64,000 nucleotides of DNA from Bacterioplanoides pacificum. GTDB taxonomy: Bacteria; Pseudomonadota; Gammaproteobacteria; Pseudomonadales; Oceanobacteraceae. The DNA lies in the NCBI RefSeq assembly GCF_042648445.1, contig NZ_JBHRYB010000016.1, forward strand, positions 1 through 64,000, in the 5' to 3' direction. Shown one piece after another: positions 8,778-17,019 of the stretch; position 1 is the first letter of the stretch; every line of letters begins with the position of its first letter. The notes under the pieces are model-generated. The model was given only the letters and a program-made list of their open reading frames with translations. It was not told where the DNA came from and ran no database searches. Position numbers and translations under genes: made by a program.

Positions 8778-9964
8778 GTCAGCTTTACGATCATTACAGC
8801 AGCGCTATTTTTTACCCCAACAGTCTGGCCGGCGCCAATGCCGATGAGGTGCTGGCGTTATACATTAGTTATCAGACGGAAATGACTGATATCCAGCCAT
8901 ACCGGCAGTTGGAATACCTGTCTTATGCGTTTGCCAAAGTGGATACCGAGGGCCTGGCCGGGTTAACCCGGCTGCGCCATTTCAGCTGTCAGCGCTCTTT
9001 TCTCAGCCGCCAGTGCCGTTTGTTGCCATTGTTACGCAGCAACACCGGGTTGCAGGAGTTGCAGTTGCATGAGGTTCAACTGAATGACGATGATGCCCGG
9101 ACGCTGGTGACGTTTTCACAGCTGCGCTACCTGGAATTAACCGCCATTGAGTTGCCGCCACTGCCACAGGACTGGGCGCAGTTGCAGCAGCTGCAACACC
9201 TGAGTTTAGCGACTTGTGGCCTGCCAGAGATCCCGCCAGTAATTGCTGAATTAGCGCAGCTGACCCATCTCGACCTGAGTAATAACCCGTTAACCGAATT
9301 GCCGTCCTGGTTATTGCAGTTGCCACATCTCACCACGCTGGATATCTCCGGCTGCCAGCTAACCAGCCTGCCAGACTGGTTAGCGGATTTACCCGCGATT
9401 AAAACCATTGAGGCAAAAGGTAATCCGTTCAGTCAGCTGCCAACATCATTAGCGCGACTGAAGTCCCGGCTGAAAATCGAACCGGTTAAAAAAGCCCTGT
9501 ATGACGAAAAAACCCGCCTGCGGCTACAGCAGAAATCACGTCAGATCAGCGACTTCGCAGACTTTGGTTTTAAGCTGATGGTTGTGCAGCAGCTGATGTA
9601 CGACGAAAAACTTATCACCCCGGCATTTGATATCTATGACTTTGTACAGCAGCCAGAAAATGCCCACATCGACCCGGAAGGGGATGAGGCATACCAGGTG
9701 TTAGCCGAAGTGAAAACCTGGTTTGAACAATTGGCCATTCCGGAATATCTGTTACAGCAAATCAGTGAGCTGCACGCCGATGCTGGCGATGAAATTTATA
9801 GTCAGCTATGCCCGCAATGGAACGGTTATGACGACTATTTTGCGGTTAACAGTTGTGCCGATAAACGACTGTTACCACAACTGAAAAAAATTATTTCACC
9901 GTTTTTAACCGAAGCCTGTATCGCTGAAGCGCAATCGCTCGGTATTGAAGCCGACGACGCCTGA
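8774..9964 (+). CDS. Leucine-rich-repeat protein with DUF6892-like C-terminal domain
   Basis: 396 residues from ATG 8774; a TTG at 8768 would add two. No signal peptide. About residues 90-235 form six or so LRRs of the L-x-x-L-x-L-x-x-N/C-x-L type (LTHLDLSNNPLTELPSWL). The C-terminal part, from FGFKLMVVQQLMYDEK to the end, resembles the DUF6892 domain often attached to bacterial LRR proteins; this assignment is from memory of the family pattern. LRR proteins of this kind often sit among polymorphic-toxin or immunity genes, and here it opens an accessory region. A cytoplasmic protein-binding role is inferred. Its start is set by overlap with the leader ORF. Confidence 0.85.
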   Translation: MSQLYDHYSSAIFYPNSLAGANADEVLALYISYQTEMTDIQPYRQLEYLSYAFAKVDTEGLAGLTRLRHFSCQRSFLSRQCRLLPLLRSNTGLQELQLHEVQLNDDDARTLVTFSQLRYLELTAIELPPLPQDWAQLQQLQHLSLATCGLPEIPPVIAELAQLTHLDLSNNPLTELPSWLLQLPHLTTLDISGCQLTSLPDWLADLPAIKTIEAKGNPFSQLPTSLARLKSRLKIEPVKKALYDEKTRLRLQQKSRQISDFADFGFKLMVVQQLMYDEKLITPAFDIYDFVQQPENAHIDPEGDEAYQVLAEVKTWFEQLAIPEYLLQQISELHADAGDEIYSQLCPQWNGYDDYFAVNSCADKRLLPQLKKIISPFLTEACIAEAQSLGIEADDA

Positions 9965-9985
9965 TTGCCTTGTGGCACACTTAAT

Positions 9986-10065
9986 TGAATTGAATCGAAC
10001 TGAACTGAGTTGAGTTGAGTTGAGTTGAGTTGAGTTGAGTTGAGTTGAGTTGAGTTGAGTTGAGT
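9986..10065 (+). repeat. Pentanucleotide tandem repeat (TGAGT)12 with four degenerate leading units
   Basis: Twelve perfect TGAGT units (10006-10065) are preceded by TGAAT, TGAAT, CGAAC and TGAAC (9986-10005). The tract lies between the LRR stop and the next gene, ending 39 bases before ATG 10105. It is therefore in a place where a change in unit number would alter promoter or leader spacing. Confidence 0.97.
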
Positions 10066-10104
10066 TAAAAAGTATCGGCCGCCAGGGCTGAGAAGGAAAA
10101 CCGT

Positions 10105-10905
10105 ATGATGAATGTAAAACTGAATGCCATGCACCTGCATATTCTGGAATTATTAAAACAGCTGGACATTCGCTGTTTGATCGATGATCAATATCAGGAT
10201 GTACGTCAGGACTATATGCAGCTGTGGTTACCACAACCACTGACCGAAACAGAATTTAAACTACTGGAAAAGTTTCATAAAAAACATTACGCCATCTGGT
10301 CCAATACCGAACATCCCTGGGGGAATGTGAAGCGCGATCTGGAGCTGGAACATATGGATGCCGGTTCCTACAGTAAAACCAAAGCGACGCTGGTGATGAT
10401 CAGAATGACTGAACGATTGGAGTTTGAGCAGGCCTGGCAACAACGTATCGGTGTTGTGTACAACGATAGCGATCTGGATTTTGTTGCCAGTCGTTGTGAT
10501 CAGCCTGCGCAGATTGATCCACAAAGCCAGGCAATCGCGAACAGCTTTTCTGATGACTGGTTAAAAACCGTTGCCGCTCTGGAACTGTTTAATACCCGTT
10601 ATCTGGTTTACAACAAAGTCGTGCGTGGCGGCGACATGGTACTGGGTGACAGCAGCCTGTTACACCTGTGGCTTGACCCGGATGGCGACAACCCGAAACA
10701 GACGCGTAAAGCCATTGATCATAACACCGGCAACCCGGGTGGCATCGCCAACTATAAACGTGGCGCCCGTACCATTAAACAGGGGAAATGTCTGCGTAAA
10801 ACCGAGCTTAACGGACGGGACTTTGCTGAGGTGTATCAGCGTCGGCAGCGGATTAATATTAATGGCGTGATGATATCCATGATGAACCCGGAGGATTTTG
10901 GTTGA
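10105..10905 (+). CDS. Hypothetical protein in accessory region
   Basis: 266 residues, soluble, no signal peptide. I do not recognise the family. ATG 10105 has a good SD (AGAAGGA at 10091-10097). The N-terminal 110 residues are Leu/Glu-rich and probably helical; the C-terminal part is basic (KRGARTIKQGKCLRKTEL). The last 39 bases, including the stop codon, are repeated exactly at 13600-13638, so the 3' end was the junction of an insertion. Expression may be affected by the TGAGT tract upstream. It may work with the LRR protein, since the two are co-directional, but nothing in the sequence shows a function. Confidence 0.75.
   Translation: MMNVKLNAMHLHILELLKQLDIRCLIDDQYQDVRQDYMQLWLPQPLTETEFKLLEKFHKKHYAIWSNTEHPWGNVKRDLELEHMDAGSYSKTKATLVMIRMTERLEFEQAWQQRIGVVYNDSDLDFVASRCDQPAQIDPQSQAIANSFSDDWLKTVAALELFNTRYLVYNKVVRGGDMVLGDSSLLHLWLDPDGDNPKQTRKAIDHNTGNPGGIANYKRGARTIKQGKCLRKTELNGRDFAEVYQRRQRININGVMISMMNPEDFG
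10867..10905 (+). repeat. 39-bp direct repeat, left copy
   Basis: Identical to 13600-13638 over all 39 bases. The flanking bases on both sides differ (C against T on the left, T against G on the right). The repeat ends exactly at the TGA stop of the upstream gene. Confidence 0.97.
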
Positions 10906-11028
10906 TCTAGAGAAAGAACTTCCAACGGGTGGTGAGTGCCATACTGGCTCACTGCTCAGCTTTATGCTGGTTAAGTAAAACTGTGACACGCAAGTCATCC
11001 TCTAGTACAGTAAAAAACTTCCAAAAAT

Positions 11029-11034
11029 TATAAT
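11029..11034 (+). promoter_or_regulatory. Consensus -10 box upstream of the cassette genes
   Basis: A perfect TATAAT lies in an AT-rich stretch 33 bases before the GTG at 11067. The -35 region (TACAGT near 11006) is weak. This would let the cassette carry its own promoter. Confidence 0.45.
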
Positions 11035-11066
11035 GATCTTCTTTAAGTAACAAAGGTCTTTTAGAG

Positions 11067-11837
11067 GTGGTATGGCAAATAATGTGCTTTTTTATATCGC
11101 AGGTGATGCGGGAATCGCTGATCGCCGAACATCGGTTTTACATTGATCAGGCCCGTAGCCGATTATTATCACAGTTTAGCAATATTAGTGACGAAGCCGA
11201 TAAAGCCGCTAATGATTACTGGGAAAAGCGAGAAGAAACCTTAAACCCTGATTTTTATGATCCTTGCAGCATTGCCGAAGCCGCTTATCAAATGGGTGGC
11301 GATTATTATTGTTTATTAACTGAGATGCATGAGAGTACCCGGCTAAGCGTCGTCGCTGGAATGTATCATCAGTGGGATAAAAAGCTACGTGAATGGCTGG
11401 TGTGGGAGTCGCAGAAATTTGGCGGCAGGGCTGCGGTTGAAGAAACGTTTTGGCGCAAACCATTTAAAGACATAATTAATCTACTGGATCGATTAGGCTG
11501 GGATGTATCTGGAAAACCGTATTTTAACTCGTTGAAAGCTTGTGACCTAGTCGTTAATGTATACAAGCATGGAGAGGGGCGATCGCTCAATGAGTTGAAA
11601 CAAGAGTTTCCGCAGTTTCTTCCTGACCCTTTAAGTGAGCATTCGTTTGATCGTGCTGATAATTCATGGATTGATCATACTCACTTACGGGTATCCGATG
11701 CTCAGTTGCAAAGCTTTTCCGATGCAATCGTCGAATTTTGGCGGAACATACCTGAGTATACGCTGGATTCAGAAGACTTAAGCGCACCATCCTGGCTGAT
11801 CAGAGCAATCCAAACAGATGCGGAAGCCAACATATGA
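11067..11837 (+). CDS. Putative HEPN-like all-alpha protein, first gene of the cassette
   Basis: 256 residues from GTG 11067; the true start may be later (ATG 11106, beginning MRESLIAEHRF). Another frame has a better SD and ATG at 11072 but stops after 24 codons, so an early frameshift is possible. The protein is rich in Trp, Glu and Lys, with no membrane segment. It is predicted mostly helical and contains VVNVYKHGEGRSLNEL. N-x3-H followed by G resembles the active-site helix of HEPN proteins, but the Arg normally before the Asn is Val here, so RNase activity is doubtful. The stop overlaps the next start (ATGA at 11834-11837), so the two genes are one unit. HEPN proteins are common in toxin-antitoxin and phage-defence systems. 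Assignment is tentative. Confidence 0.6.
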   Translation: MVWQIMCFFISQVMRESLIAEHRFYIDQARSRLLSQFSNISDEADKAANDYWEKREETLNPDFYDPCSIAEAAYQMGGDYYCLLTEMHESTRLSVVAGMYHQWDKKLREWLVWESQKFGGRAAVEETFWRKPFKDIINLLDRLGWDVSGKPYFNSLKACDLVVNVYKHGEGRSLNELKQEFPQFLPDPLSEHSFDRADNSWIDHTHLRVSDAQLQSFSDAIVEFWRNIPEYTLDSEDLSAPSWLIRAIQTDAEANI

Positions 11838-13516
11838 TCAATAATTCTCAATACATACCAGCAGCCGAATCCCTCACGGTTGAATTCAAAAGTGACCGAA
11901 AGCGTCTGCCAGACGATGAGCTGGTGCAGGCGTTAGTGTGCCTGGCTAATACCGAGGGCGGTGAATTATGGCTGGGTGTCGAGGATGACGCCACACCAAC
12001 CGGCCTGCATGCAGCCCATATGAACTTAACCGGCCTGCCGGGGTTAGTTGCTGCCCGCACCTCACCTGCATTGCAGGTTACGGTTGAGGCGATAGAGGTG
12101 GATGGTGCAAATGGTTCTGTGAGGGTCGCTCGTATTCTGGTGCCCAAGGCGACGCATTCTGAAATCGCGACTATGTCTGGTCAGTACCTGCATCGTCGTA
12201 TTAAACAGGACGGCACACCTGAGTGTGTGGCTATGCTGCCACATGAGCGCACCAGCCGATCTTCCAGAATTGGTATTTTTGATGCCTCCGCGCAGGTGGT
12301 GACAGGGGCCACTGTTGCAGATTTTGACCCGATTGAACGCGAGCGTCTGCGCCAGGCTGTGCAGCATTACGGCGGTGACAGGGTTTTGCTTGAGCTGGAT
12401 GATGAGCAACTGGATGCAGCGCTCGGCTTCACTGCCCGAGCAGCCAGTGGTGAGCGTTTACCTACCCTGACCGGCTTATTGGTGATTGGCCGTGAAACAG
12501 CGATTCGCGATCTTGTACCTACTCATGAGTTGGCGTTCCAGGTGCTTGAACAGGAATACGTGCGTTTTAATGAGTTTCGGCGTTTTCCTTTATTGAAAGC
12601 ACTTGAATGGTTAGAAACCAACTTCCGTCCCTATAACCCAGAGCGTGAAATCCAAGTTGGGCTGTTTCGTGTTCCTGTTCCTATGGTGGATTTGGGTGCA
12701 TTTCGTGAAGCCGTTGCCAATGGGTTGGTCCACCGGGATTATCATCGTCTTGGTGCGGTGCATGTGCGGTTAAACGATGACGGTCTGACGATCAGTAACC
12801 CAGGTGGGCTGGTGGACGGTGTCACTATCGGGAATCTTCTGAGTACTGAGCCGCGTCCGCGTAACCCAAGGTTAGCCGATGTAATGAAACGCATTGGTGT
12901 TGTAGAACGCTCGGGGCGCGGTGTAGATAAAATCTACCGTGGTATGCTCCGTTTTGGCCGCCCTCAGCCTGATTACAACCGCACGGATTACAACAATGTA
13001 ATTCTACGTCTTGAAACAGTGGAGGCCGACGAGGTTTTTCTGCGCTTAGTTGTCGAGCAGGAAAACCAGAGTGGCAGTCTGCCAGTCGATAGCCTGATTG
13101 TGCTGTCGGCGTTAAAAGGTCAGAAGCGTATGAATGCGGAAGAGCTGGCTGGGTTGGTGCAACAGGATGTCGCTGTTGCCAAGCGTACCATCGAGTCATT
13201 GGTTGAAACCGGGCTGGTAGAAGCACATGGTAAGACTCGTGGCCGAACTTATACCTTGTCGGTGGCCATGTATCAGGCCAAGGGAGATAAGGCTGCGTAT
13301 ACCCGTCAGGCGGGCTTTAGCAAGCTACAGAACGAACAGATGGTGCTCAATTATGTCAAACAACATCAGCGTATTCAGAGGGCGGAAGTAATAGAGCTGT
13401 GCCACTTGACCAAAGACCAGGCTGCTCAGTTGTTACGGAAGCTCGCGGACTCTGGTGAGATTGCCCTGTGTGGGAAGGGACGGGGAGCTTACTATCAGTT
13501 GGCTGATAGGGGATGA
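11834..13516 (+). CDS. AlbA_2/Schlafen-type ATP-binding transcriptional regulator-like protein
   Basis: 560 residues. The N-terminal AlbA_2 domain (about 10-135) has the VEFKSDRKRLPDDE and NTEGGELWLGVEDD motifs. A central GHKL-type ATPase region (about 265-370) follows, with REAVANGLVHRDYH, ISNPGGL, PRNPRLADVMKRIGVVERSGRG. The C-terminus has two winged-helix-like segments (about 415-560). Such proteins are usually annotated as putative DNA-binding or RecG-like regulators, and related genes occur in defence islands. The start overlaps the previous stop by four bases. A nucleic-acid-sensing or effector role together with the HEPN-like partner is inferred, not shown. Confidence 0.85.
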   Translation: MINNSQYIPAAESLTVEFKSDRKRLPDDELVQALVCLANTEGGELWLGVEDDATPTGLHAAHMNLTGLPGLVAARTSPALQVTVEAIEVDGANGSVRVARILVPKATHSEIATMSGQYLHRRIKQDGTPECVAMLPHERTSRSSRIGIFDASAQVVTGATVADFDPIERERLRQAVQHYGGDRVLLELDDEQLDAALGFTARAASGERLPTLTGLLVIGRETAIRDLVPTHELAFQVLEQEYVRFNEFRRFPLLKALEWLETNFRPYNPEREIQVGLFRVPVPMVDLGAFREAVANGLVHRDYHRLGAVHVRLNDDGLTISNPGGLVDGVTIGNLLSTEPRPRNPRLADVMKRIGVVERSGRGVDKIYRGMLRFGRPQPDYNRTDYNNVILRLETVEADEVFLRLVVEQENQSGSLPVDSLIVLSALKGQKRMNAEELAGLVQQDVAVAKRTIESLVETGLVEAHGKTRGRTYTLSVAMYQAKGDKAAYTRQAGFSKLQNEQMVLNYVKQHQRIQRAEVIELCHLTKDQAAQLLRKLADSGEIALCGKGRGAYYQLADRG

Positions 13517-13530
13517 GTATCTTATATGCT

Positions 13531-13593
13531 CGTTTATGCTCGTTTATGCTCGTTTATGCTCGTTTATGCTCGTTTATGCTCGTTTATGCTCGT
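13531..13593 (+). repeat. 10-bp tandem repeat (CGTTTATGCT)6
   Basis: Six perfect decamer units (13531-13590), then CGT, with one imperfect unit before them. The array starts 14 bases after the stop of the cassette's second gene and ends seven bases before the right 39-bp repeat, so it marks the cassette junction. Confidence 0.95.
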
Positions 13594-13599
13594 AAAAGT

Positions 13600-13638
13600 G
13601 TGATGATATCCATGATGAACCCGGAGGATTTTGGTTGA
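13600..13638 (+). repeat. 39-bp direct repeat, right copy
   Basis: An exact second copy of the last 39 bases of the gene ending at 10905. Here it is not attached to any reading frame of that gene; the bases to its left belong to the tandem decamer array. Confidence 0.97.
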
Positions 13639-13670
13639 GCAGGTGTTGAATCGCTTTTGAGTGTTGAGTG

Positions 13671-13712
13671 CCACTTGTTTTCCGGATAGTTGATATCCTA
13701 GAAAACAAGTGG
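13671..13712. other. Long imperfect hairpin between convergent genes
   Basis: CCACTTGTTTTC (13671-13682) pairs perfectly with 13701-13712, and an inner GGAT/ATCC adds four pairs. There is no T run on either side, so it is not a standard intrinsic terminator, though it sits between convergent genes. It could be a bidirectional processing or termination structure. Confidence 0.5.
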
Positions 13713-13737
13713 AGACAGCCGAGGTTTTCCAGCCGCT

Positions 13738-14139
13738 TTATTGCATTATTGTGCTGATGATTTTTTCCACTTCACGTTTACTGAAACCGGCAACGGGAAT
13801 TAAAAAACGGCTGTCGTCTTTTGTTCTGATATAAATATGTGGGTTGCTGCTGGTGTAATTATTGATGATTTCAATAATCTCTTCAGATTTTATGTTCCCA
13901 TGTACCGTGCCTTTGCTGCCAAAAGTGATATTGCCATTGGTCACGGATATTACTGAACGCTGGGCATTGGTTATATAAGATAGAATCAGCCAGATTGCGG
14001 CTGTGGAAAGGCCGGTATAAAACGCAACTGAGTTGATCTTGCCCTGCGACAGGTAGGCGCCGGCCATAAAGGCGAAAAAAATGAGTATCGCATGCCAATA
14101 GGGCATGTAACGATTATTGGATTTTGCTGAAAATTTCAT
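13738..14139 (-). CDS. Small membrane protein with a PH-like C-terminal domain
   Basis: 133 residues. Two hydrophobic segments (about 14-31 and 37-56) are followed by a soluble beta-rich tail (about 60-133: SVISVTNGNITFG, YIRTKDDSRFLIPVAGFSKREVEKII). That layout resembles bacterial PH-domain (YdbS/YdbT-type) membrane proteins, but I cannot name the family firmly. It is a single gene, convergent with the cassette and separated from it by the 42-base hairpin. It is AT-richer than the housekeeping genes nearby. Function unknown. Confidence 0.65.
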   Translation of the reverse strand: MKFSAKSNNRYMPYWHAILIFFAFMAGAYLSQGKINSVAFYTGLSTAAIWLILSYITNAQRSVISVTNGNITFGSKGTVHGNIKSEEIIEIINNYTSSNPHIYIRTKDDSRFLIPVAGFSKREVEKIISTIMQ

Positions 14140-14293
14140 CGTTTATAAGAGTAAGACGCCCTCATCAACAGGGACGTTTCTTCCTTCCTTTGGATGTTTC
14201 TTGTACAAACGAGCGCGTCGCAGGTTCCGATGTTATCTTCGTTTGCAGACTCTGACGATTGTTTATCAGGCGTCCTGCCGGATCAAGTTGTTG

Positions 14294-14758
14294 TCGAACC
14301 TATCAGAGGTTCTCATCCCCATCGGGCTGTACAAAGATTTCGATAACTAAGAAGGATTGTTGAAGCAGGCAGCTTCGGATAGATATTCAGAATGGCCCGC
14401 CCGAGAGGATTACTGGCGGCCTGCGGCCCATCGTCGCAAGCTCCGATGTTCTCTCCGCTCGCAGGCTCGCTATGAGCCGAACCTGTCAGAGGTTCTCATC
14501 CCCATCGGGCTGTACAAAGATTTCGATCACTAAGAAGGATTGTTGAAGCAGGCAGCTTCGGATAGAGATTCAGAATGGCCCGCCCGAGAGGATTACTGGC
14601 GGCCTGCGGCCCATCGTCGCAAGCTCCGATGTTCTCTCTGCTCGCAGGCTCGCTATGAGTCGAACCTATCAGAGGTTCTCATCCCCATCGGGCTGTACAA
14701 AGATTTCGATCACTAAGAAGGATTGTTGAAGCAGGCAGCTTCGGATAGAGATTCAGAA

Positions 14759-14777
<19 letters not shown>
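14294..14777 (-). repeat. 183-bp tandem repeats each carrying the tRNA-Arg 3' end
   Basis: Two full units (14412-14594 and 14595-14777) differ at about three bases. A third, partial unit (near-identical from 14294 to 14411) extends further left as a diverged copy to about 14215. Each unit ends with the same 19 bases (14393-14411, 14576-14594, 14759-14777) that form the 3' end of the tRNA, CCA included. This is typical of serial integration or excision scars or of unequal crossing-over at a tRNA attachment site. The stretch 14140-14758 holds no gene. Confidence 0.9.
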
Positions 14778-14835
<58 letters not shown>

Positions 14836-14925
14836 AACGGCGGCTATTCTACCTACTTTCAATAGCTTACGCTACTGTTACGGCACGATTACTCAATCAG
14901 GGTGAAATCGTGCGCCACCAGGTTG

Positions 14926-15861
14926 TTATCCATCAGGAGTAAGCCACAGCAAATAGCCGCTTAAGGTCAGTAGAGAGCCGACGGTGGATAACAAAATCGT
15001 GCGCGATACCAGCGACGCTTCGTGGCGGTAAAACTCGGCCAACATATAAGGTCCGGTGCCGGTCGGCAGTGCGCTGAGCAATACCGCCGCCACCGCCCAG
15101 CGTGGTGGCAAGGCAAACACCCAATAGGCCAGTACCGCGGCTAATAACGGGTGCAGCAGCAGTTTCATCAGCACCAGTGCCAGGCTGCCGCTGGCAGAAC
15201 CCGGTTGTTTATGCGCCAGAAAAGCGCCGAGGGAAATCAGCGCACAGGGAACGGTGGCATCACCGGCTAACTGCAGGAAGGTGGCGGCCATCTGTGGCAT
15301 CGCTAAACCACTGAAGTTCCAGAGAATGCCAATAAAGGGCGATACCACTAACGGATTTTTTAATAACGCCTGGCTGACCTTTATTAACGCGCCGACCAGC
15401 CCCTGGCTGGCATGCAGGCTGACTTCGATCAGGGTGACGGCGATGGCAAATAAGCCACACACCACAATTAAGGTGGCGATTAAAGCCGGTTCCAGCCCGG
15501 CATCGCCGAGCACAAATAAACACAGCGGAATGCCGACGTAACCTGTGTTGGCGTACGACGCTCCTAAAGCGTCCAGGCTGGCGGAGGCCATGGCGGCACC
15601 GCGCCATAAGCGCCAGGCAAAGCAGAGTATAAACAGCAGCAGGGTTGCCAGGGTGAAGGTCATGACAAAGCCGCCGTGCCAGATCTGACGCAGTTCCGTG
15701 GTGGCGGTGGTGTGAATCAGCAACGCCGGCAAACACAGCCACACCACCAGGCGGTTTAATTCAGCGGCGGCGGTGGCACCGAGAATACGGCTGCGGCGGC
15801 CAATAAAGCCGGCCAGAATCAGCGCAAAAATCGGGGTCAGAATGGTCAATACCTGCAGCAT
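14926..15861 (-). CDS. AEC-family (auxin efflux carrier-like) transporter
   Basis: 311 residues, about ten hydrophobic helices in two five-helix halves, as usual for the family. Typical elements are the N-terminal PIFALILAGFIGRR, the mid-protein YANTGYVGIPL with conserved Asn/Gly, and the C-terminal SALPTGTGPYMLAE. Family members export or import organic acids such as malate or malonate and other small carboxylates; the substrate cannot be read here. Start ATG 15861 begins the first helix. It stands alone, 90 bases downstream of the tRNA-Arg gene's 5' end. Confidence 0.9.
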   Translation of the reverse strand: MLQVLTILTPIFALILAGFIGRRSRILGATAAAELNRLVVWLCLPALLIHTTATTELRQIWHGGFVMTFTLATLLLFILCFAWRLWRGAAMASASLDALGASYANTGYVGIPLCLFVLGDAGLEPALIATLIVVCGLFAIAVTLIEVSLHASQGLVGALIKVSQALLKNPLVVSPFIGILWNFSGLAMPQMAATFLQLAGDATVPCALISLGAFLAHKQPGSASGSLALVLMKLLLHPLLAAVLAYWVFALPPRWAVAAVLLSALPTGTGPYMLAEFYRHEASLVSRTILLSTVGSLLTLSGYLLWLTPDG

Positions 15862-15965
15862 AACCGGGTTCCATCGGGTAACAGAGTCATGATTGTCGGT
15901 GTTCGGTAAGTCGGGGTCTATACGATTTAAGGGGCATTCTGTACCCCAGCGAAGGCAATGTGCTG

Positions 15966-16373
15966 ATGGATAACTTCGAGTTATTTAATCTGGTCAGCTC
16001 ACTGTATAACATCCATCTGTTACTGGGGCCGGTGTTGCTGGTGCTGAATGTGATGCTGGCACGGCGTATGTTTGGTCGCTGGCTGATGGTGCCGTTTGGT
16101 TTAATCAATTCTGCTTTTATTAATTTGATGCCACTGCTGGCCAATATAAATAGTCATAGCGTCCGTCCGGATGATCTGATGGTGGTGACCCTGCTGGTTC
16201 CGGCCGCTTTTATGATCGCCTATGCGGTTTTTTATGCCTTTGATTTCTGGGGTCAGTTCTGGCTGTACCTGCTGATGTTTATGATCTTCCCCTGGATCCG
16301 GCTGATGTCGTTTGCGCTGCAGTTTATGGCACTGCTGCGTCCGGCGGATGGCCCTGACGACCATCCGCGTTGA
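15966..16373 (+). CDS. Hypothetical four-helix membrane protein
   Basis: About 135 residues with four hydrophobic segments and no recognised motif. ATG 15966 (MDNFELFNLV) or GTG 15960 could start it; GAAGG at 15950-15954 fits the GTG spacing better (five bases). The C-terminus is charged (RPADGPDDHPR). It ends five bases before the convergent glycine-transporter gene. It is divergent from the AEC transporter, sharing an upstream region of about 100 bases. Function unknown. Confidence 0.65.
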   Translation: MDNFELFNLVSSLYNIHLLLGPVLLVLNVMLARRMFGRWLMVPFGLINSAFINLMPLLANINSHSVRPDDLMVVTLLVPAAFMIAYAVFYAFDFWGQFWLYLLMFMIFPWIRLMSFALQFMALLRPADGPDDHPR

Positions 16374-16377
16374 TACA

Positions 16378-17019
16378 TTATTTCTGATCACCGTGGGCGG
16401 CGTCCTGCCAGCGTTCCGGGGCGTAGGAAAAGGTGGGAAGTCGCCAGTGCCAGCGCAGTGCGCTCATGCGCAATAACAGCCCGACACTGAACGACGCCAG
16501 CAGCACAATATCGCCGTCAAGCTGCCACTGTTGTAATTGCAGGTAGAGCAGGGCAACCAGCAGCGACACGCTGGCGTATAACTCTCGGTGCAACACTTCC
16601 GGCCGGCGGTTGCATAATAAGTCGCGCAGAATGCCGCCAAAAATGCCAGTAATAATGCCCGCCATAACGACGACAACCGGGCTGTAACCCAGTTGCTGGC
16701 CAACGTTGCAGCCGATCAGGGTAAAGGCCACCAGGCCAATCGCATCCAGTACCAGAAACAGCTGTTGCAGTTTGTGCACCAGCTTCACAACCAGCATGGT
16801 GGATAAACCGGCACCGACGGTGAGGTAGATGTATTCCGGATGTTGGGTCCAGTTCACCGGAAAATTACCGAGCAGAATATCGCGCACTGTGCCACCGCCC
16901 AAAGCGGTGAGGAAGGCGATCAGAGAAACACCAAATAGGTCCATATTACGGCGCCCGGCGGCGAGTGCACCGGTCATGGCTTCGGCGGTGATAGCAATAA
17001 GATAAGCAAGGGTCAGCAT
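16378..17019 (-). CDS. Glycine transporter / TRIC-channel family (UPF0126) membrane protein
   Basis: 213 residues from ATG 17019. There are two repeats of three helices each with the family's Gly-rich turns (FLTALGGGTVRDILLG, about 46-61, and GIFGGILRDLL in the second half). UPF0126 proteins (YadS, YicG) are structurally related to TRIC cation channels. They were proposed as glycine transporters because they often lie behind glycine riboswitches, exactly the situation here (17043-17230). The upstream extension of the open frame is the riboswitch itself and is not coding. The start codon is partly buried in a hairpin with the SD in its loop. Direction of transport is unknown. Confidence 0.88.
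   Translation of the reverse strand: MLTLAYLIAITAEAMTGALAAGRRNMDLFGVSLIAFLTALGGGTVRDILLGNFPVNWTQHPEYIYLTVGAGLSTMLVVKLVHKLQQLFLVLDAIGLVAFTLIGCNVGQQLGYSPVVVVMAGIITGIFGGILRDLLCNRRPEVLHRELYASVSLLVALLYLQLQQWQLDGDIVLLASFSVGLLLRMSALRWHWRLPTFSYAPERWQDAAHGDQK

Larger units (their letters stand above)
10906..13638 (+). mobile_element. Two-gene cassette bounded by 39-bp direct repeats
   Basis: The 2,733 bases between the ends of the two identical 39-bp repeats hold two coupled genes with their own promoter, plus a 10-bp tandem repeat at the right edge. No integrase or transposase is encoded. The arrangement resembles a site-specific insertion into the 3' end of a gene that leaves the host gene intact. 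A remnant of a second copy of the upstream gene is the alternative explanation. Confidence 0.6.

Noticed and set aside
9835..10240. Minus-strand ORFs encoding LNSTQ repeats across the TGAGT tract
   Set aside because: The repeat has no stop in any frame by its composition; the ORFs overlap real plus-strand genes and have no SD.
10932..10952. GTGAG/CTCAC hairpin just after the left 39-bp repeat
   Set aside because: Short, with bulges and no T run; not a credible terminator or att core.
11072..11146. 24-codon ORF with a better SD at the start of the HEPN-like gene
   Set aside because: Too short and overlapping; kept only as a hint that the annotated start may be affected by a frameshift near the T6 run at 11087-11092.
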